DNA of 64,000 nucleotides, taken from NCBI RefSeq assembly GCF_016745395.1, contig NZ_JAERVJ010000004.1, forward strand, positions 300,369 to 364,368, written 5' to 3'. This document shows positions 56,872-64,000 of this stretch, one piece after another (positions within the stretch are counted from its first letter, which is position 1; every line of letters starts with the position of its first letter). This stretch comes from Methylocystis sp. Sn-Cys (lineage in GTDB: Bacteria > Pseudomonadota > Alphaproteobacteria > Rhizobiales > Beijerinckiaceae). Made by a program: the position numbers and the translations under genes. Under the pieces are notes generated by a model that was not told the DNA's origin, searched no databases, and saw only the letters and a program-made list of their open reading frames with translations.

Positions 56872-57447
56872 CTACTTCCCCGCGGGTCGCAACTTCGCGA
56901 AAGGCGAAACCACGCCGCCTTCCTCCTCCGCCTCGGGAGCGGGCTCGATAAATTCGGCGCCGGGCTTACGCGGATAAGGATCGAGCGTCAAAGTGAGGAA
57001 CTCCGAGACGACCGCTCCGAGATCGACGGCGCCGCCGATCAGCGGGTCGGGCGGATCGTCGTCGAGCATATTCTGTTCGATCGCCTCCGGCTCGGGCTCG
57101 TGGCGGCGCGAGCGGGGCTTGGGGGCCTCCTTTGGCGGCGCGAAGCGCAGCTCGATGGGCTCGACGACCTCGGAGTCGAATTCATCGAGCGTGACGACGC
57201 AGGTCTGGCGCACATGAGCGCGCAGCTCGCCGGCGACCTCCAGCCCGTCGCTGCGCCAGCGCCGTGCGCGGAGCGCCGCTTCCAGCGAAAGAACGGCGGG
57301 CAGGCCGTTCATCTGCGCAAGCGCCGCGCGCTCGGCGTCCGTGGCGGCGATTTTTATCTCGAGACCTTCCGGCGGAACTTCGGTCAGGGTCAGCGGGCGC
57401 GAGAATGGCGGCTTCTCGCCGAGGGCCATATTATGTTCGTCAATCAT
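56872..57447 (-). CDS. DUF177 (YceD) family protein
   Basis: A 191-residue protein of the YceD/DUF177 family. It has PLTLTEVPPEGLEIKIAATD, QTCVVTLDEFDSEVVEPIEL and the C-terminal acidic segment PDPLIGGAVDLGAVVSEFLT ending in LDPYPRKPGAEF. YceD is linked to 23S rRNA maturation and usually precedes rpmF and plsX; rpmF is absent here. GAGGG precedes the ATG at 57447. Its stop abuts a family C palindrome. Confidence 0.9.
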   Translation of the reverse strand: MIDEHNMALGEKPPFSRPLTLTEVPPEGLEIKIAATDAERAALAQMNGLPAVLSLEAALRARRWRSDGLEVAGELRAHVRQTCVVTLDEFDSEVVEPIELRFAPPKEAPKPRSRRHEPEPEAIEQNMLDDDPPDPLIGGAVDLGAVVSEFLTLTLDPYPRKPGAEFIEPAPEAEEEGGVVSPFAKLRPAGK

Positions 57448-57642
57448 TTTGCCCTCTTTTCTCTCCTTCAGGCGCATTCATGGCTTTTAGATACGTTGGC
57501 CGCCTCATTGGCGCCAGTTCTCTGATCTATCCGGCCACGATCGTCTTGCTTTCGCGCCAATCGAAGGCTAGGCAAGCCGAATTGCGATGCAGGATACCGG
57601 CGCGCGTCGCGTCGCCGGCGGGAAAGTAGCTTGGAGATCGAT

Positions 57643-58113
57643 ATGGCGGGGCTGGGCTTGCGCGGTTTTTCGAGGGGCTGTTTCGGTTCGTCGGCCGTGA
57701 GAATGTTGGCGGCCTTTGGCGTCGCGGCCTCGCTCTCCGGCTGCCTGGGCTATGATGGCGTCATCAATCGCGGCGCGGTGATCGACTCGCGCAAGGCCAT
57801 GCAGGTGAAGCCGGGCATGGCGGCGCCGCAGGTCATGCAACTGCTCGGCACGCCTTCCACGACGTCCACGATCGGCGGCGACGCCTGGTATTACGTCAGC
57901 CAGCGAGTCGAGCGCTCCATGGCGTTCATGCCGCAAAACATCACGGATCAGCATGTGCTCGCCGTCTACTTCGACAAATCGAGGAAAGTGACCCGCATCG
58001 CGGACTATGGGATGGAAGACGGCAAGCCCGTCGATTTCCTGGCGCGCACGACCCCTGTCGCCGGCCCGGATTATCATTTGATTCAGGCGTTGCTCTCCAA
58101 GGTGCCGTTCTGA
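57643..58113 (+). CDS. bamE: Outer-membrane assembly lipoprotein BamE (SmpA/OmlA)
   Basis: A 156-residue lipoprotein. The signal ends in the lipobox LSGC (cysteine near residue 34). The SmpA/OmlA domain follows: KAMQVKPGMAAPQVMQLLGT, then DAWYYVSQRVER, then QHVLAVYFDKSRKVTRIADY. BamE stabilises the BAM complex that inserts outer-membrane proteins, including LptD in this window. GGAG six bases before the ATG supports the start. It is divergent from DUF177. Confidence 0.9.
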   Translation: MAGLGLRGFSRGCFGSSAVRMLAAFGVAASLSGCLGYDGVINRGAVIDSRKAMQVKPGMAAPQVMQLLGTPSTTSTIGGDAWYYVSQRVERSMAFMPQNITDQHVLAVYFDKSRKVTRIADYGMEDGKPVDFLARTTPVAGPDYHLIQALLSKVPF

Positions 58114-58280
58114 CAAGGAAGCGCCTGCCGGTTTGATGGCGCAAATAAGGCCGCACGCGCGTTGTCGCACCTAAAGCGTCCGGAACACACGGGTTTTTGC
58201 TGAATTTTCTCCAGCCCGCCGCCGCGCCGAATATGGCGCGGGGGTGGCGCGCGCCGTCGCTCTTTCGCCGTTCCTTCTGC

Positions 58281-58296
58281 GTAACTTCTTGTTAAG
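58281..58296. promoter_or_regulatory. Possible CtrA half-match site
   Basis: GTAACTTCTTGTTAAG has one mismatch to TTAA-N7-TTAA, spacing intact. It lies 35 bases before the start of the transglycosylase gene. CtrA regulates cell-wall genes in related bacteria, but such near-matches occur by chance. Confidence 0.3.
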
Positions 58297-58330
58297 GCCG
58301 CTGTTGCGGCGCAGGGAGCCGACGAGAAGA

Positions 58331-59368
58331 ATGACGGATTATTCGCAGCCCGCATTGGGGTCCGCGCCCGGCATGAGTTTGGGCGACCGCTGGGCGTCGA
58401 TCCTTGAAGGCCGCGCTTTCCCGATCATTCTTCGCACGGCTTGTGTCGGCGTCATCCTTTCGACGCTCGCGGCGCTGAGCTTCTCGGTCAAGCGCGTGGC
58501 GGCGCCCCGCTATGAGCGCGTCGCCCGCGCCGCGAAGCCGCACGCGCCCCCGACGCCTTTCATGCAATTGACGCGGGGTGACGACGAGGCCGCGCTCGAC
58601 AGCGACTTCTCGCTCGAGCAGGCGGCGCTGACCTGGGCGCATCGCCTCGGCGCGGAGGGCGAGACCGCCTCCGACGCGCCCGGCGTGATGCGCTTCGGTT
58701 CGGTGAAGGTGCACAAGTCGATCGTCGAGCGCGTCGTGAAGGCCGCGAACCAGACCGAGATGGACCCGGCGCTGCTCATGGCCATCGCCGACAAGGAATC
58801 CGCCTTCTCGACCACCGCCAAGGCGCGCACCTCCTCGGCGAGCGGGCTCTTTCAATTCGTCGAGAAGACCTGGCTTCAGGCGGTCAAGAATTTCGGTCAT
58901 CTCTACGGCCGCGAGGAGGAGGCGAACGCCATCGCCGACGGCGCAGACGCCATCGGGCGCGTCGCGCCGCAGCAGCGCGCCAAAATCCTCAGCCTGCGCA
59001 ACGATCCCTATCTTTCGGCGGCGCTGGCGGCGCAGATGCTGAAGAAGGACGGCTCCAAGATCGCCGAGAAGATCGGCCGCCAGCTCACGCCGGGCGAGAC
59101 CTATCTCATCCACTTCCTCGGGCCGGAGGACACCGAACGCTTCATGCAGGCGCTGATCGAGAAGCCGACGATGTCGGCCGCCGCTTTGCTGCCCAAGCCC
59201 GCCCGCGCCAACAGGCCGATCTTCTACGCCCAGCAAGGCCGCAAGCTCAAAGCCAAATCGGTGAGCGAGGTGCACGAGGCCTTCGAGACCATGATGGGCA
59301 CGCGCACCAGCCGCTACGAGGATGTGGCGCAGAAGCTGCCGGCGGGCGTGACGGCCTATACGGAATGA
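58331..59368 (+). CDS. Lytic transglycosylase (SLT domain)
   Basis: A 345-residue protein. A membrane helix near residues 31-48 ([19 protein letters not shown]) anchors it. The SLT catalytic domain begins [20 protein letters not shown] with the catalytic glutamate in [12 protein letters not shown], then [14 protein letters not shown]. It would cleave peptidoglycan between MurNAc and GlcNAc. GAGAAG just before the ATG at 58331 favours that start over a longer frame at 58244. A family C palindrome begins eight bases past the stop. Confidence 0.88.
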   Translation: MTDYSQPALGSAPGMSLGDRWASILEGRAFPIILRTACVGVILSTLAALSFSVKRVAAPRYERVARAAKPHAPPTPFMQLTRGDDEAALDSDFSLEQAALTWAHRLGAEGETASDAPGVMRFGSVKVHKSIVERVVKAANQTEMDPALLMAIADKESAFSTTAKARTSSASGLFQFVEKTWLQAVKNFGHLYGREEEANAIADGADAIGRVAPQQRAKILSLRNDPYLSAALAAQMLKKDGSKIAEKIGRQLTPGETYLIHFLGPEDTERFMQALIEKPTMSAAALLPKPARANRPIFYAQQGRKLKAKSVSEVHEAFETMMGTRTSRYEDVAQKLPAGVTAYTE

Positions 59369-59375
59369 ACATGAT

Positions 59376-59433
59376 GCGCGCCTGAAGGCGCGCGGTCCGG
59401 ACGCGGCCATGGACCGCGGGCCTTCAGGCCCGC
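59376..59433. repeat. Palindromic repeat, family C, copy 3
   Basis: GCGCGCCTGAAGGCGCGCGG then GGACCGCGGGCCTTCAGGCC. It is eight bases past the transglycosylase stop. Confidence 0.92.
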
Positions 59434-59579
59434 TTGCCGCCGCCGATCCATCAGATCGAGACTCTGCACCGCCGCGCCTGACGCGCGCTTGCCGAGATTG
59501 TCGAAACGCGCAACCAGCACGGCATGGCGCCGCGGCTCATTGGCGAAGACGAAAACCTCCATGTCGTCGGTGCCATTAG
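59434..59579 (-). pseudogene. Duplicated 3' fragment of argC (copy 1)
   Basis: 146 bases matching the argC 3' end (59852-59997), with several substitutions and a one-base insertion (GATCCATC versus GATCATC) that breaks the frame near the end. Its reading [17 protein letters not shown] is recognisable. Non-functional. Confidence 0.85.
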
Positions 59580-59593
59580 GGAGTGATGCCCGT

Positions 59594-59651
59594 GCGCGCC
59601 TGAAGGCGCGCGGTCCGGACGCCGCCATGGACCGCGGGCCTTCAGGCCCGC
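59594..59651. repeat. Palindromic repeat, family C, copy 4
   Basis: Almost identical to copy 3; preceded by the junction TGATGCCCGT. Confidence 0.92.
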
Positions 59652-59783
59652 TTGCCGCCGCCGATCATCAGATCGAGATTTTGCACCGCCGCGCCTGACG
59701 CGCCCTTGCCGAGATTGTCGAGACGCGCAACCAGCACGGCGTGGCGCCGCGGCTCATTGGCGAAGACGAAAACATCCACGTCG
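59652..59783 (-). pseudogene. Duplicated 3' fragment of argC (copy 2)
   Basis: 132 bases aligning without gaps to argC 59852-59983; seven differences by hand count. It shares most of its differences from argC with copy 1. Ends at the junction TCGTGATGCCCGT. Confidence 0.88.
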
Positions 59784-59793
59784 TGATGCCCGT

Positions 59794-59851
59794 GCGCGCC
59801 TGAAGGCGCGCGGTCCGGACGCCGCCATGGACCGCGGGCCTTCAGGCCCGC
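59794..59851. repeat. Palindromic repeat, family C, copy 5, overlapping argC
   Basis: Same sequence as copy 4. The argC stop TGA (59842-59844) is within the hairpin CGGGCCTGAAGGCCCG, and the last ArgC codons (KRA) are repeat-derived. Confidence 0.9.
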
Positions 59852-60768
59852 TTGCCGCCGCCGATCATCAGATCGAGATTTTGCACCGCCGCGCCCGACG
59901 CGCCCTTGCCGAGATTGTCGAGACGCGCGACCAGCACGGCGTGACGCCGCGCCTCATTGGCGATGACGAAAACCTCCATGTCGTCGGTGCCGTTGAGCGC
60001 GAGCGCGTCAAGGCGGCCGGCCGCCGGCGGCGGCACGACGCGCACATGCGGCGCGCCCTCGTAATGGCGCCGATAGGCGGCCTCGACATCCGCCGCCTCG
60101 GGCTTGCCCGGCAAAGCGTCGAGCGCCAGCGGGATCGACACAAGCATGCCCTGGCGGAAATTGCCGACTGACGGCACGAACAGCGGGCGCACGGAGAGCT
60201 TCGCATAGGCCATGATCTCGGGCAGATGCTTGTGCTCAAGAGAAAGCCCGTAAAGCTCGAAGGCCGGAGCCTCGCCCTTCTCGTAAGACTCGATCATCTG
60301 CCGTCCGCCGCCCGAATAGCCGGAGACTGCGTTGATCGTAAGTTGCTGGTCGGGCTGAATAAGGCCGGCGTCGACGAGCGGGCGCAGCAGCGCGATGGAG
60401 CCAGTGGCGTAGCAGCCGACATTGGCGACGCGCGCCGCTTTGGCGATCGCCTCCGGCTGGCCGGCGCAGAGCTCCGGAAAGCCATAGACCCAGCCGGGCG
60501 CGACGCGATGCGCGGTCGAGGCGTCGAGCAGGCGCGGGGCCTTGTCGCCGAGCGCGTCGCAAAGGGCGACCGTCTCCTTGGCGGCGTCGTCGGGTAGGCA
60601 GAGAATGGCGATGTCGACGGCGGCGAGGATGGCGCGCTTGGCCTCGACATCCTTGCGCTTTTCGGCGGGAATCGCGACGATTTCGATGTCGGCGCGGCCA
60701 GCGAGCCGCTCACGGATTTCGAGGCCCGTTGTGCCGGCGTCGCCGTCGATGAAGATCTTGGTGGTCAT
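59842..60768 (-). CDS. argC: N-acetyl-gamma-glutamyl-phosphate reductase, type 2
   Basis: A 308-residue NADPH-dependent reductase of arginine synthesis. The type 2 start KIFIDGDAGTTGLEIRERLA, the catalytic region NVGCYATGSIALLRPLVDAG with the active-site cysteine, SGYSGGGRQMIE and the histidine in HKHLPEI are present. The ATG at 60768 fits the family; 60780 is an alternative. The C-terminus ends in [13 protein letters not shown], where the last residues and stop come from a family C palindrome. Two damaged copies of the 3' end lie downstream. Confidence 0.93.
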   Translation of the reverse strand: MTTKIFIDGDAGTTGLEIRERLAGRADIEIVAIPAEKRKDVEAKRAILAAVDIAILCLPDDAAKETVALCDALGDKAPRLLDASTAHRVAPGWVYGFPELCAGQPEAIAKAARVANVGCYATGSIALLRPLVDAGLIQPDQQLTINAVSGYSGGGRQMIESYEKGEAPAFELYGLSLEHKHLPEIMAYAKLSVRPLFVPSVGNFRQGMLVSIPLALDALPGKPEAADVEAAYRRHYEGAPHVRVVPPPAAGRLDALALNGTDDMEVFVIANEARRHAVLVARLDNLGKGASGAAVQNLDLMIGGGKRA

Positions 60769-60855
60769 TGGCCCTGTCATCCCGCGGAAAGCGCGCGTTT
60801 ATGAGCGGGTTGGATGATGGCTGCGTGACGCCTTGTCAACATAGAGTGTGTTCAG

Positions 60856-61320
60856 GTGAGGAAGCAGCTCCTTCTCATCGCGCATGCGCCTTCCGCCAAT
60901 CTGCGGCGCATGCGCGACGCGCTTGTCGAGGGCGCGAGTGCGCCGGAGTTCGAGACGGTCGAGGCGCGCCTCCTAAACCCCTTCGAGGCGCAGCCAGAAG
61001 ACGTGCTGGCGGCCCAGGCGGTCATTCTCCTGACGCCTGAAAATCTGGGCTACATGAGCGGCGCGCTGAAGGACTTCTTCGATCGCTGCTATTATCCCTG
61101 CCTCGACCATTCGCAGGGGCTTCCCTACGCGATGTGTATCCGCGCCGGCAGCGACGGGACCGGCGCGCGGCGGGGCGTCGAGACGATCGTCACGGGGCTG
61201 AGATGGCGGGCGATTCAGCCGCCGCTGATCTGCCGAGGCGACTGGCGCGAGGATTTTGTCCAGCAATGCCGAGAGTTGGGGACGTTGGCCGCAGCGGGAT
61301 TGGACGCCGGGGTGTTTTGA
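60856..61320 (+). CDS. Flavodoxin-fold NAD(P)H-dependent oxidoreductase-like protein
   Basis: A 154-residue protein with a flavodoxin-like layout: QLLLIAHAPSANLRRMRDAL at the start, ILLTPENLGYMSGALKDFFD in the FMN-loop position and CIRAGSDGTGARRGVETI later. Such proteins bind FMN and reduce quinones or carry electrons; the precise role is unknown. The start is GTG. It is divergent from argC; hairpins follow its stop. Confidence 0.78.
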   Translation: MRKQLLLIAHAPSANLRRMRDALVEGASAPEFETVEARLLNPFEAQPEDVLAAQAVILLTPENLGYMSGALKDFFDRCYYPCLDHSQGLPYAMCIRAGSDGTGARRGVETIVTGLRWRAIQPPLICRGDWREDFVQQCRELGTLAAAGLDAGVF

Positions 61321-61360
61321 CCGCCCGCGGACGACTTTGGTTCGCAATCCCCGATACGAC

Positions 61361-61399
61361 AAAACCCCCAGCTTCGCTTGCGCGAAAGCCGAGGGTTGC
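61361..61399 (-). terminator. Intrinsic terminator of the Omp31-like gene
   Basis: On the minus strand AACCCTCGGCTTTCGC pairs with GCGAAGCTGGGGGTT (one bulge), followed by TTTTG. A T-run after a GC-rich stem is the classic form. Confidence 0.65.
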
Positions 61400-61407
61400 G
61401 TTGAAGA

Positions 61408-61431
61408 GAACCCGGCCGGGAGGTCGGGTTC
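61408..61431. terminator. Second hairpin after the Omp31-like gene
   Basis: GAACCCG and CGGGTTC are perfect arms around GCCGGGAGGT. On the plus strand TTCTT follows; it may also end the flavodoxin-fold gene transcript. Confidence 0.5.
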
Positions 61432-61451
61432 TTGTCGGCCGGAAAGCCGTA

Positions 61452-62225
61452 TCAGTATTTCGCGAGGACCGGAGCCGACCCGCCGAACAGGTTGAAGTGA
61501 TAGTTCACGCCCGCGCGAACCGTGTGGAAGCGGGTGTGGTTGTTGACGTTGTTCAGCCCGAAGCCGGGGTTGAAGAACTGGTTCTGGTTGTTGCCGCTGA
61601 TATCCGTGTAGAGATATTCGGCCTTGGCCGACCAGTTCGGCAGGAACAGCCACTCGACGCCGCCGCCGGCGGTCCAGCCGGTCTGCACGACGCTGTTCTG
61701 GTTCCACCAGAAGTTACGCTGCACGTCGCCGTAAGCGAAGCCGCCCGTGCCATAGACCAGCAGGGTGGGCGTAAAGAGCCAGCCCAGACGGCCGCGAACC
61801 GTGCCGAACCAGTTGATGCGGGCCGTGGCGTTGAGGCCGCCCCAGCCGCCCCAGGGACCGAAGCCGCCCCAAAGCCAGGGGTTGTTGTTGTTGCCGCCCG
61901 AGCCGATGCTCGTGCCCTGGAAGTCGGTCTCGATGCCGACGAGGAAGCTCTGGCCGAACTGATAATTATAGCCGATCTGGCCGCCGCCGACGACGCCGCC
62001 GGTGTTGTTTCCGCCATTATTCCAGCCCCAGCCCCAGACATTGGAGGAGGTGTGGTCCTGCCAGCCGCCGCCGAGGTTCAAACCGGCGTAGAAACCCGTC
62101 CACAACGGCGGCGGGGGGGGCGGCGGGACATAAACGGGGGCTTCCTTGCGGGAGGGAAGATCCGCGGCCAGCGCCGACCCGAGCGCGAGGAGTGAGGCCG
62201 TCGCAATTAAGAATATTCTTTTCAT
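61452..62225 (-). CDS. Outer-membrane beta-barrel protein, Omp31/Omp25-like
   Basis: A 257-residue porin-like protein. A signal peptide (residues 1-21, ending LAADLP) and a proline spacer (YVPPPPPPP) precede the barrel. WTGFYAGLNLGGGW is the typical first strand; strands NWFGTVRGRLGWLFTPTLLV and AKAEYLYTDISG follow, and the C-terminus ends in HTVRAGVNYHFNLF. These proteins are abundant surface proteins in Hyphomicrobiales. GGGCAATAAA precedes the ATG at 62225. Two hairpins lie downstream and an AT-rich region upstream. Confidence 0.88.
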   Translation of the reverse strand: MKRIFLIATASLLALGSALAADLPSRKEAPVYVPPPPPPPLWTGFYAGLNLGGGWQDHTSSNVWGWGWNNGGNNTGGVVGGGQIGYNYQFGQSFLVGIETDFQGTSIGSGGNNNNPWLWGGFGPWGGWGGLNATARINWFGTVRGRLGWLFTPTLLVYGTGGFAYGDVQRNFWWNQNSVVQTGWTAGGGVEWLFLPNWSAKAEYLYTDISGNNQNQFFNPGFGLNNVNNHTRFHTVRAGVNYHFNLFGGSAPVLAKY

Positions 62226-62941
62226 TTTATTGCCCTTTCTCTGAATTTGAGGAGGCGGTCCGCTTGGGGGCCGAACACTCATGCATCCGTTTCTTAGCCC
62301 AGAATTGGTTTGAATGGTGTTTCCAGGTGAGGGACTCGGTCAGTTATTGTATTGATGTGGCATATTTGATACAGATAGCCTGTGGCTTTGCTATTCGTTT
62401 TAAAGCATTACTAAGTAACAATCCGTATTGCGACCGTGACCTTTGGTTTAAACAATCGCAAGCTTTGCTGCTAAAGCATTATGAATGCACAGAATCACGC
62501 TCGCGCGGCGGCCTCTGGAAATGTACACGAAGCCGGCTGTCTTCCCGGCCATCCGCGCGGGCTTCCGGGCCGCTGGCGCCACAAGCTCGAGCCTATTTTC
62601 TCGCCGGGCGCTTTTACTGGTTCTGCTTCTTTTTATACCATTTCGGTTTGAATAGCTCCCGTCGGGCGCTTGTCATTCCCGACGGGCCGAAGGCCCGATC
62701 TGGAATCCAGAGCCGCAAAAGCGCTGGTTTTGCCCAGAACCCGTCACTGCGAGCGAAGCGAAGCAATCCAGGGCAGCGATGCGGCCCTGGGTTGCTTCGT
62801 CGGCTCCGCCTCCTCGCAATGACGGCGGTGATTTCCTGTGCGTCGAAGCTGCGCGTCGGGAGTGGCGCCTAACAGCGGACCTCGTATTATACCTATGAAG
62901 TCGCTGCACAGCCCTATCGTTGAAAGGAGATCAACGCGCGC
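62226..62941. other. Gene-free interval: AT-rich part then an inverted composite repeat
   Basis: 62290-62480 is AT-rich, likely the promoter region of the Omp31-like gene. 62481-62655 holds two short open frames in different phases (56 and 44 codons) without family matches; one ends at a stop supplied by the B flank. 62641-62870 is a composite repeat. The long open frame across the interval is repeat-derived. Confidence 0.6.
62641..62870. repeat. Composite repeat: family A nested in family B (copy 2, inverted)
   Basis: A B flank (TTTCGGTTTGAATAGC) and half core (TGTCATTCCCGACGGGCCGA) lead into TTTTGCCCAGAACC, the A element (62742-62825) and GGTGATTTCCTGTGCGTC. Reverse-complemented, it matches the composite at 42.9-43.1 kb in the same order. 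Confidence 0.85.
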
Positions 62942-63574
62942 TCATGCGGGCTCCCACGCCTGCTTGGACGCAAGCTTTTCCGCCTGTGCGGCGGCGCGCC
63001 GCCGTGCTGGGCGATTTTCCAAGCCGCTCCAATAAGCCTCGAACTCCGGGCGCTTGTCGATCACGCCGACGCGCATTCCAAAGCCGATCATCGAACCAAC
63101 GTAAGCGTCCGCGGCGGTGAAAGCGTCGCCGGCAATATAACGACGACCCGCCAAAGCCCTTGCCAGCGTTTCGATCACGGCGTCGTAAGAGCCATAGCCA
63201 AAGCGCGCCCGCATGTCCGGCGCTGGATCCCAGCCGGCAGCGTGATTGCTCATCGCCGGCTCCACGCAGCCGGCCGCGAAAAACAGCCAGCGATAGTAGT
63301 CGCCGCGCGCCTCAGGCGCCGGCGCGAGCCTGGCTTGCGGGAAGGCGTCGGCGAGATAGGCGCAGATTGCGGCGGTTTCCGTCACCACCGTATCCCCGTG
63401 CCGGATAGCCGGGACTTTGCCCATCGGATTGATGGCCAGATACTCCGGCGCTTTCATCGTTGTTCCGTATTCCTTCACGTCGATCGAATAAGGCGCGCCG
63501 ATCTCCTCCAACACCCAATGAACGACCATGCCGCGCGATTGCGGATGGGTGTAGAAAACAAGCTCCTTCGTCAT
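62942..63574 (-). CDS. Glutathione S-transferase family protein
   Basis: A 210-residue GST. The N-terminal thioredoxin-fold half starts LVFYTHPQSRGMVVHWVLEE with the catalytic-position Ser/Arg, then INPMGKVPAIRHGD and ETAAICAYLADAFP for glutathione binding. The C-terminal helical half has ALAGRRYIAGDAFTAADAYV. It conjugates or isomerises small electrophiles. AAGGG precedes the ATG at 63574. The frame is open through to the WYL regulator upstream, with no stop between. Confidence 0.92.
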   Translation of the reverse strand: MTKELVFYTHPQSRGMVVHWVLEEIGAPYSIDVKEYGTTMKAPEYLAINPMGKVPAIRHGDTVVTETAAICAYLADAFPQARLAPAPEARGDYYRWLFFAAGCVEPAMSNHAAGWDPAPDMRARFGYGSYDAVIETLARALAGRRYIAGDAFTAADAYVGSMIGFGMRVGVIDKRPEFEAYWSGLENRPARRRAAAQAEKLASKQAWEPA

Positions 63575-64000
63575 GGCTGATCCCTTCGTCTGTGCTGAGA
63601 CGCGGCGACCATAAGCAAGCACACTGTCAGCTTCTGTCAGCATATTTTGCCGCCACTCCTTCAACAGCGTTTGACGCCGTCGCGGTGGGCGTTCCTCTAA
63701 AATCCGCGCGGTTTCGATCCGGTCGGAGCGGAAATGACGGAATGCTCCCCGCAACTCACACCAGCCGGCGAGAACGCGGGCGGACTCGAAAAAGCCGAGC
63801 GCCACTGGCCACACGATCCGCTCTGTACGCAGGCATTTCTCGTCGCGATAGGACAAAGCGAGTTTGCGCTCTTCGCGTAACGCCCGCCGTAGCGCCGCTA
63901 ATTCGACATGCTGCGGTCGTTCCCTTCCCGAGCCGACGATAAGCGCGTCGTCGTCCAATCGAGCTTTTAGGTCTCGAGGCAGAACGGCCGAGATTTTAGC
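63575..64000 (-). CDS. YafY/WYL-domain transcriptional regulator, C-terminal part (partial)
   Basis: The C-terminal 142 codons of a HTH-WYL regulator; the N-terminus lies beyond base 64000. LPRDLKARLDDDALIVG, LRRALREERKLALSYRDEKC (the WYL core) and CELRGAFRHFRSDRIETARI, followed by PPRRRQTLLKEWR, identify the YafY type. Such proteins often control the adjacent gene. After the usual end near EWR the frame runs on for 25 codons without a stop and continues into the GST, so the two would be made as a fusion if no stop was lost by a sequencing error. Confidence 0.78.

Larger units (their letters stand above)
59369..59841. other. Gene-free interval made of argC 3'-end duplications and family C repeats
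   Basis: About 470 bases: two family C elements each followed by a diverged copy of the argC 3' end, then a third element that merges with the real argC. The unit spacing is 218 then 200 bases. Open frames here are not real genes. Confidence 0.85.

Noticed and set aside
59827-60171. Plus-strand open frame near argC beginning [15 protein letters not shown]
   Set aside because: It starts inside a palindromic repeat and is antisense to argC.
62481-62655. Two short open frames (56 and 44 codons), one ending at a stop supplied by a repeat flank
   Set aside because: They overlap in different phases and match nothing; at most a decayed gene. Not enough to annotate as coding.
62192-62872. Long plus-strand open frame of 226 codons upstream of the Omp31-like gene
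   Set aside because: It runs through an AT-rich promoter-like stretch and then a composite palindromic repeat; the translated C-terminal half is repeat sequence and no family pattern is seen.

Overview
The window looks like chromosomal DNA from an alphaproteobacterium of the order Hyphomicrobiales (Rhizobiales). Most of it is GC-rich. It has alphaproteobacterial markers (NDUFA12-type complex I subunit, DUF2155, DUF992, TorF-type porin, type 2 ArgC, the radA-cvpA-purF and bamE/DUF177/plsX/fabH/ihfA gene orders) and a perfect CtrA-type box. An ornithine-lipid gene pair and two MxaD-like SRPBCC proteins beside a YVTN beta-propeller protein fit a methylotroph of the Methylocystis/Methylosinus kind, but that placement is inference. 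I saw no rRNA, tRNA, CRISPR array, transposase or phage gene.

Layout. 1-6.8 kb: the start of nrdJ with a likely NrdR-controlled upstream region, a secreted unknown, olsB/olsA (convergent), two secreted SRPBCC proteins and a beta-propeller protein, then NDUFA12 and DUF2155. 6.9-11.3 kb (minus): aat, accC-accB-aroQ (fatty acid synthesis entry and shikimate pathway), and a ScsC-like DsbA thiol oxidoreductase. 11.4-17 kb: lptD-lptG (LPS export) divergent from pepA, with a CtrA box between. 17-26.4 kb: small membrane and BON proteins, a TPR-methyltransferase, a coupled holC-methyltransferase-potG set, potH-potI (polyamine-type ABC transporter with no binding protein), a CDP-alcohol phosphatidyltransferase, an AI-2E permease and hdaA. 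26.6-32.6 kb: ppk-ppx (polyphosphate turnover) and a zinc alcohol dehydrogenase. 32.6-34.5 kb: a compact nitric-oxide module (NsrR, truncated globin, ferredoxin-type reductase). 34.5-48.6 kb: paired secreted unknowns, rnd, ybjQ, TPR protein, bcp, a large AsmA/YhdP-like protein, a TorF-like porin, tyrS, an AT-rich acyltransferase, EcsC and a DUF992 protein with a natural polyhistidine tail. 48.7-58 kb: SDR, Uma2, purF, cvpA, radA, ihfA, fabH, plsX, DUF177, bamE. 58-64 kb: a lytic transglycosylase, argC with duplicated copies of its own 3' end, a flavodoxin-fold protein, an Omp31-like barrel, and a GST read in frame from a WYL regulator that runs off the window.

The most unusual feature is a rich population of short palindromic repeats in at least five families (called A to E here). 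They sit almost always within a few bases of stop codons. Family B copies next to genes share one orientation relative to the preceding stop. A copies are nested inside B copies at two loci, giving the same composite twice. A D copy lies inside the N-terminal coding region of the beta-propeller gene. A C copy supplies the argC stop codon and is the junction of a tandem duplication of the argC 3' end. Most genes are ordinary housekeeping genes; the repeats, the NO module and the regulatory boxes are what deserve a second look.
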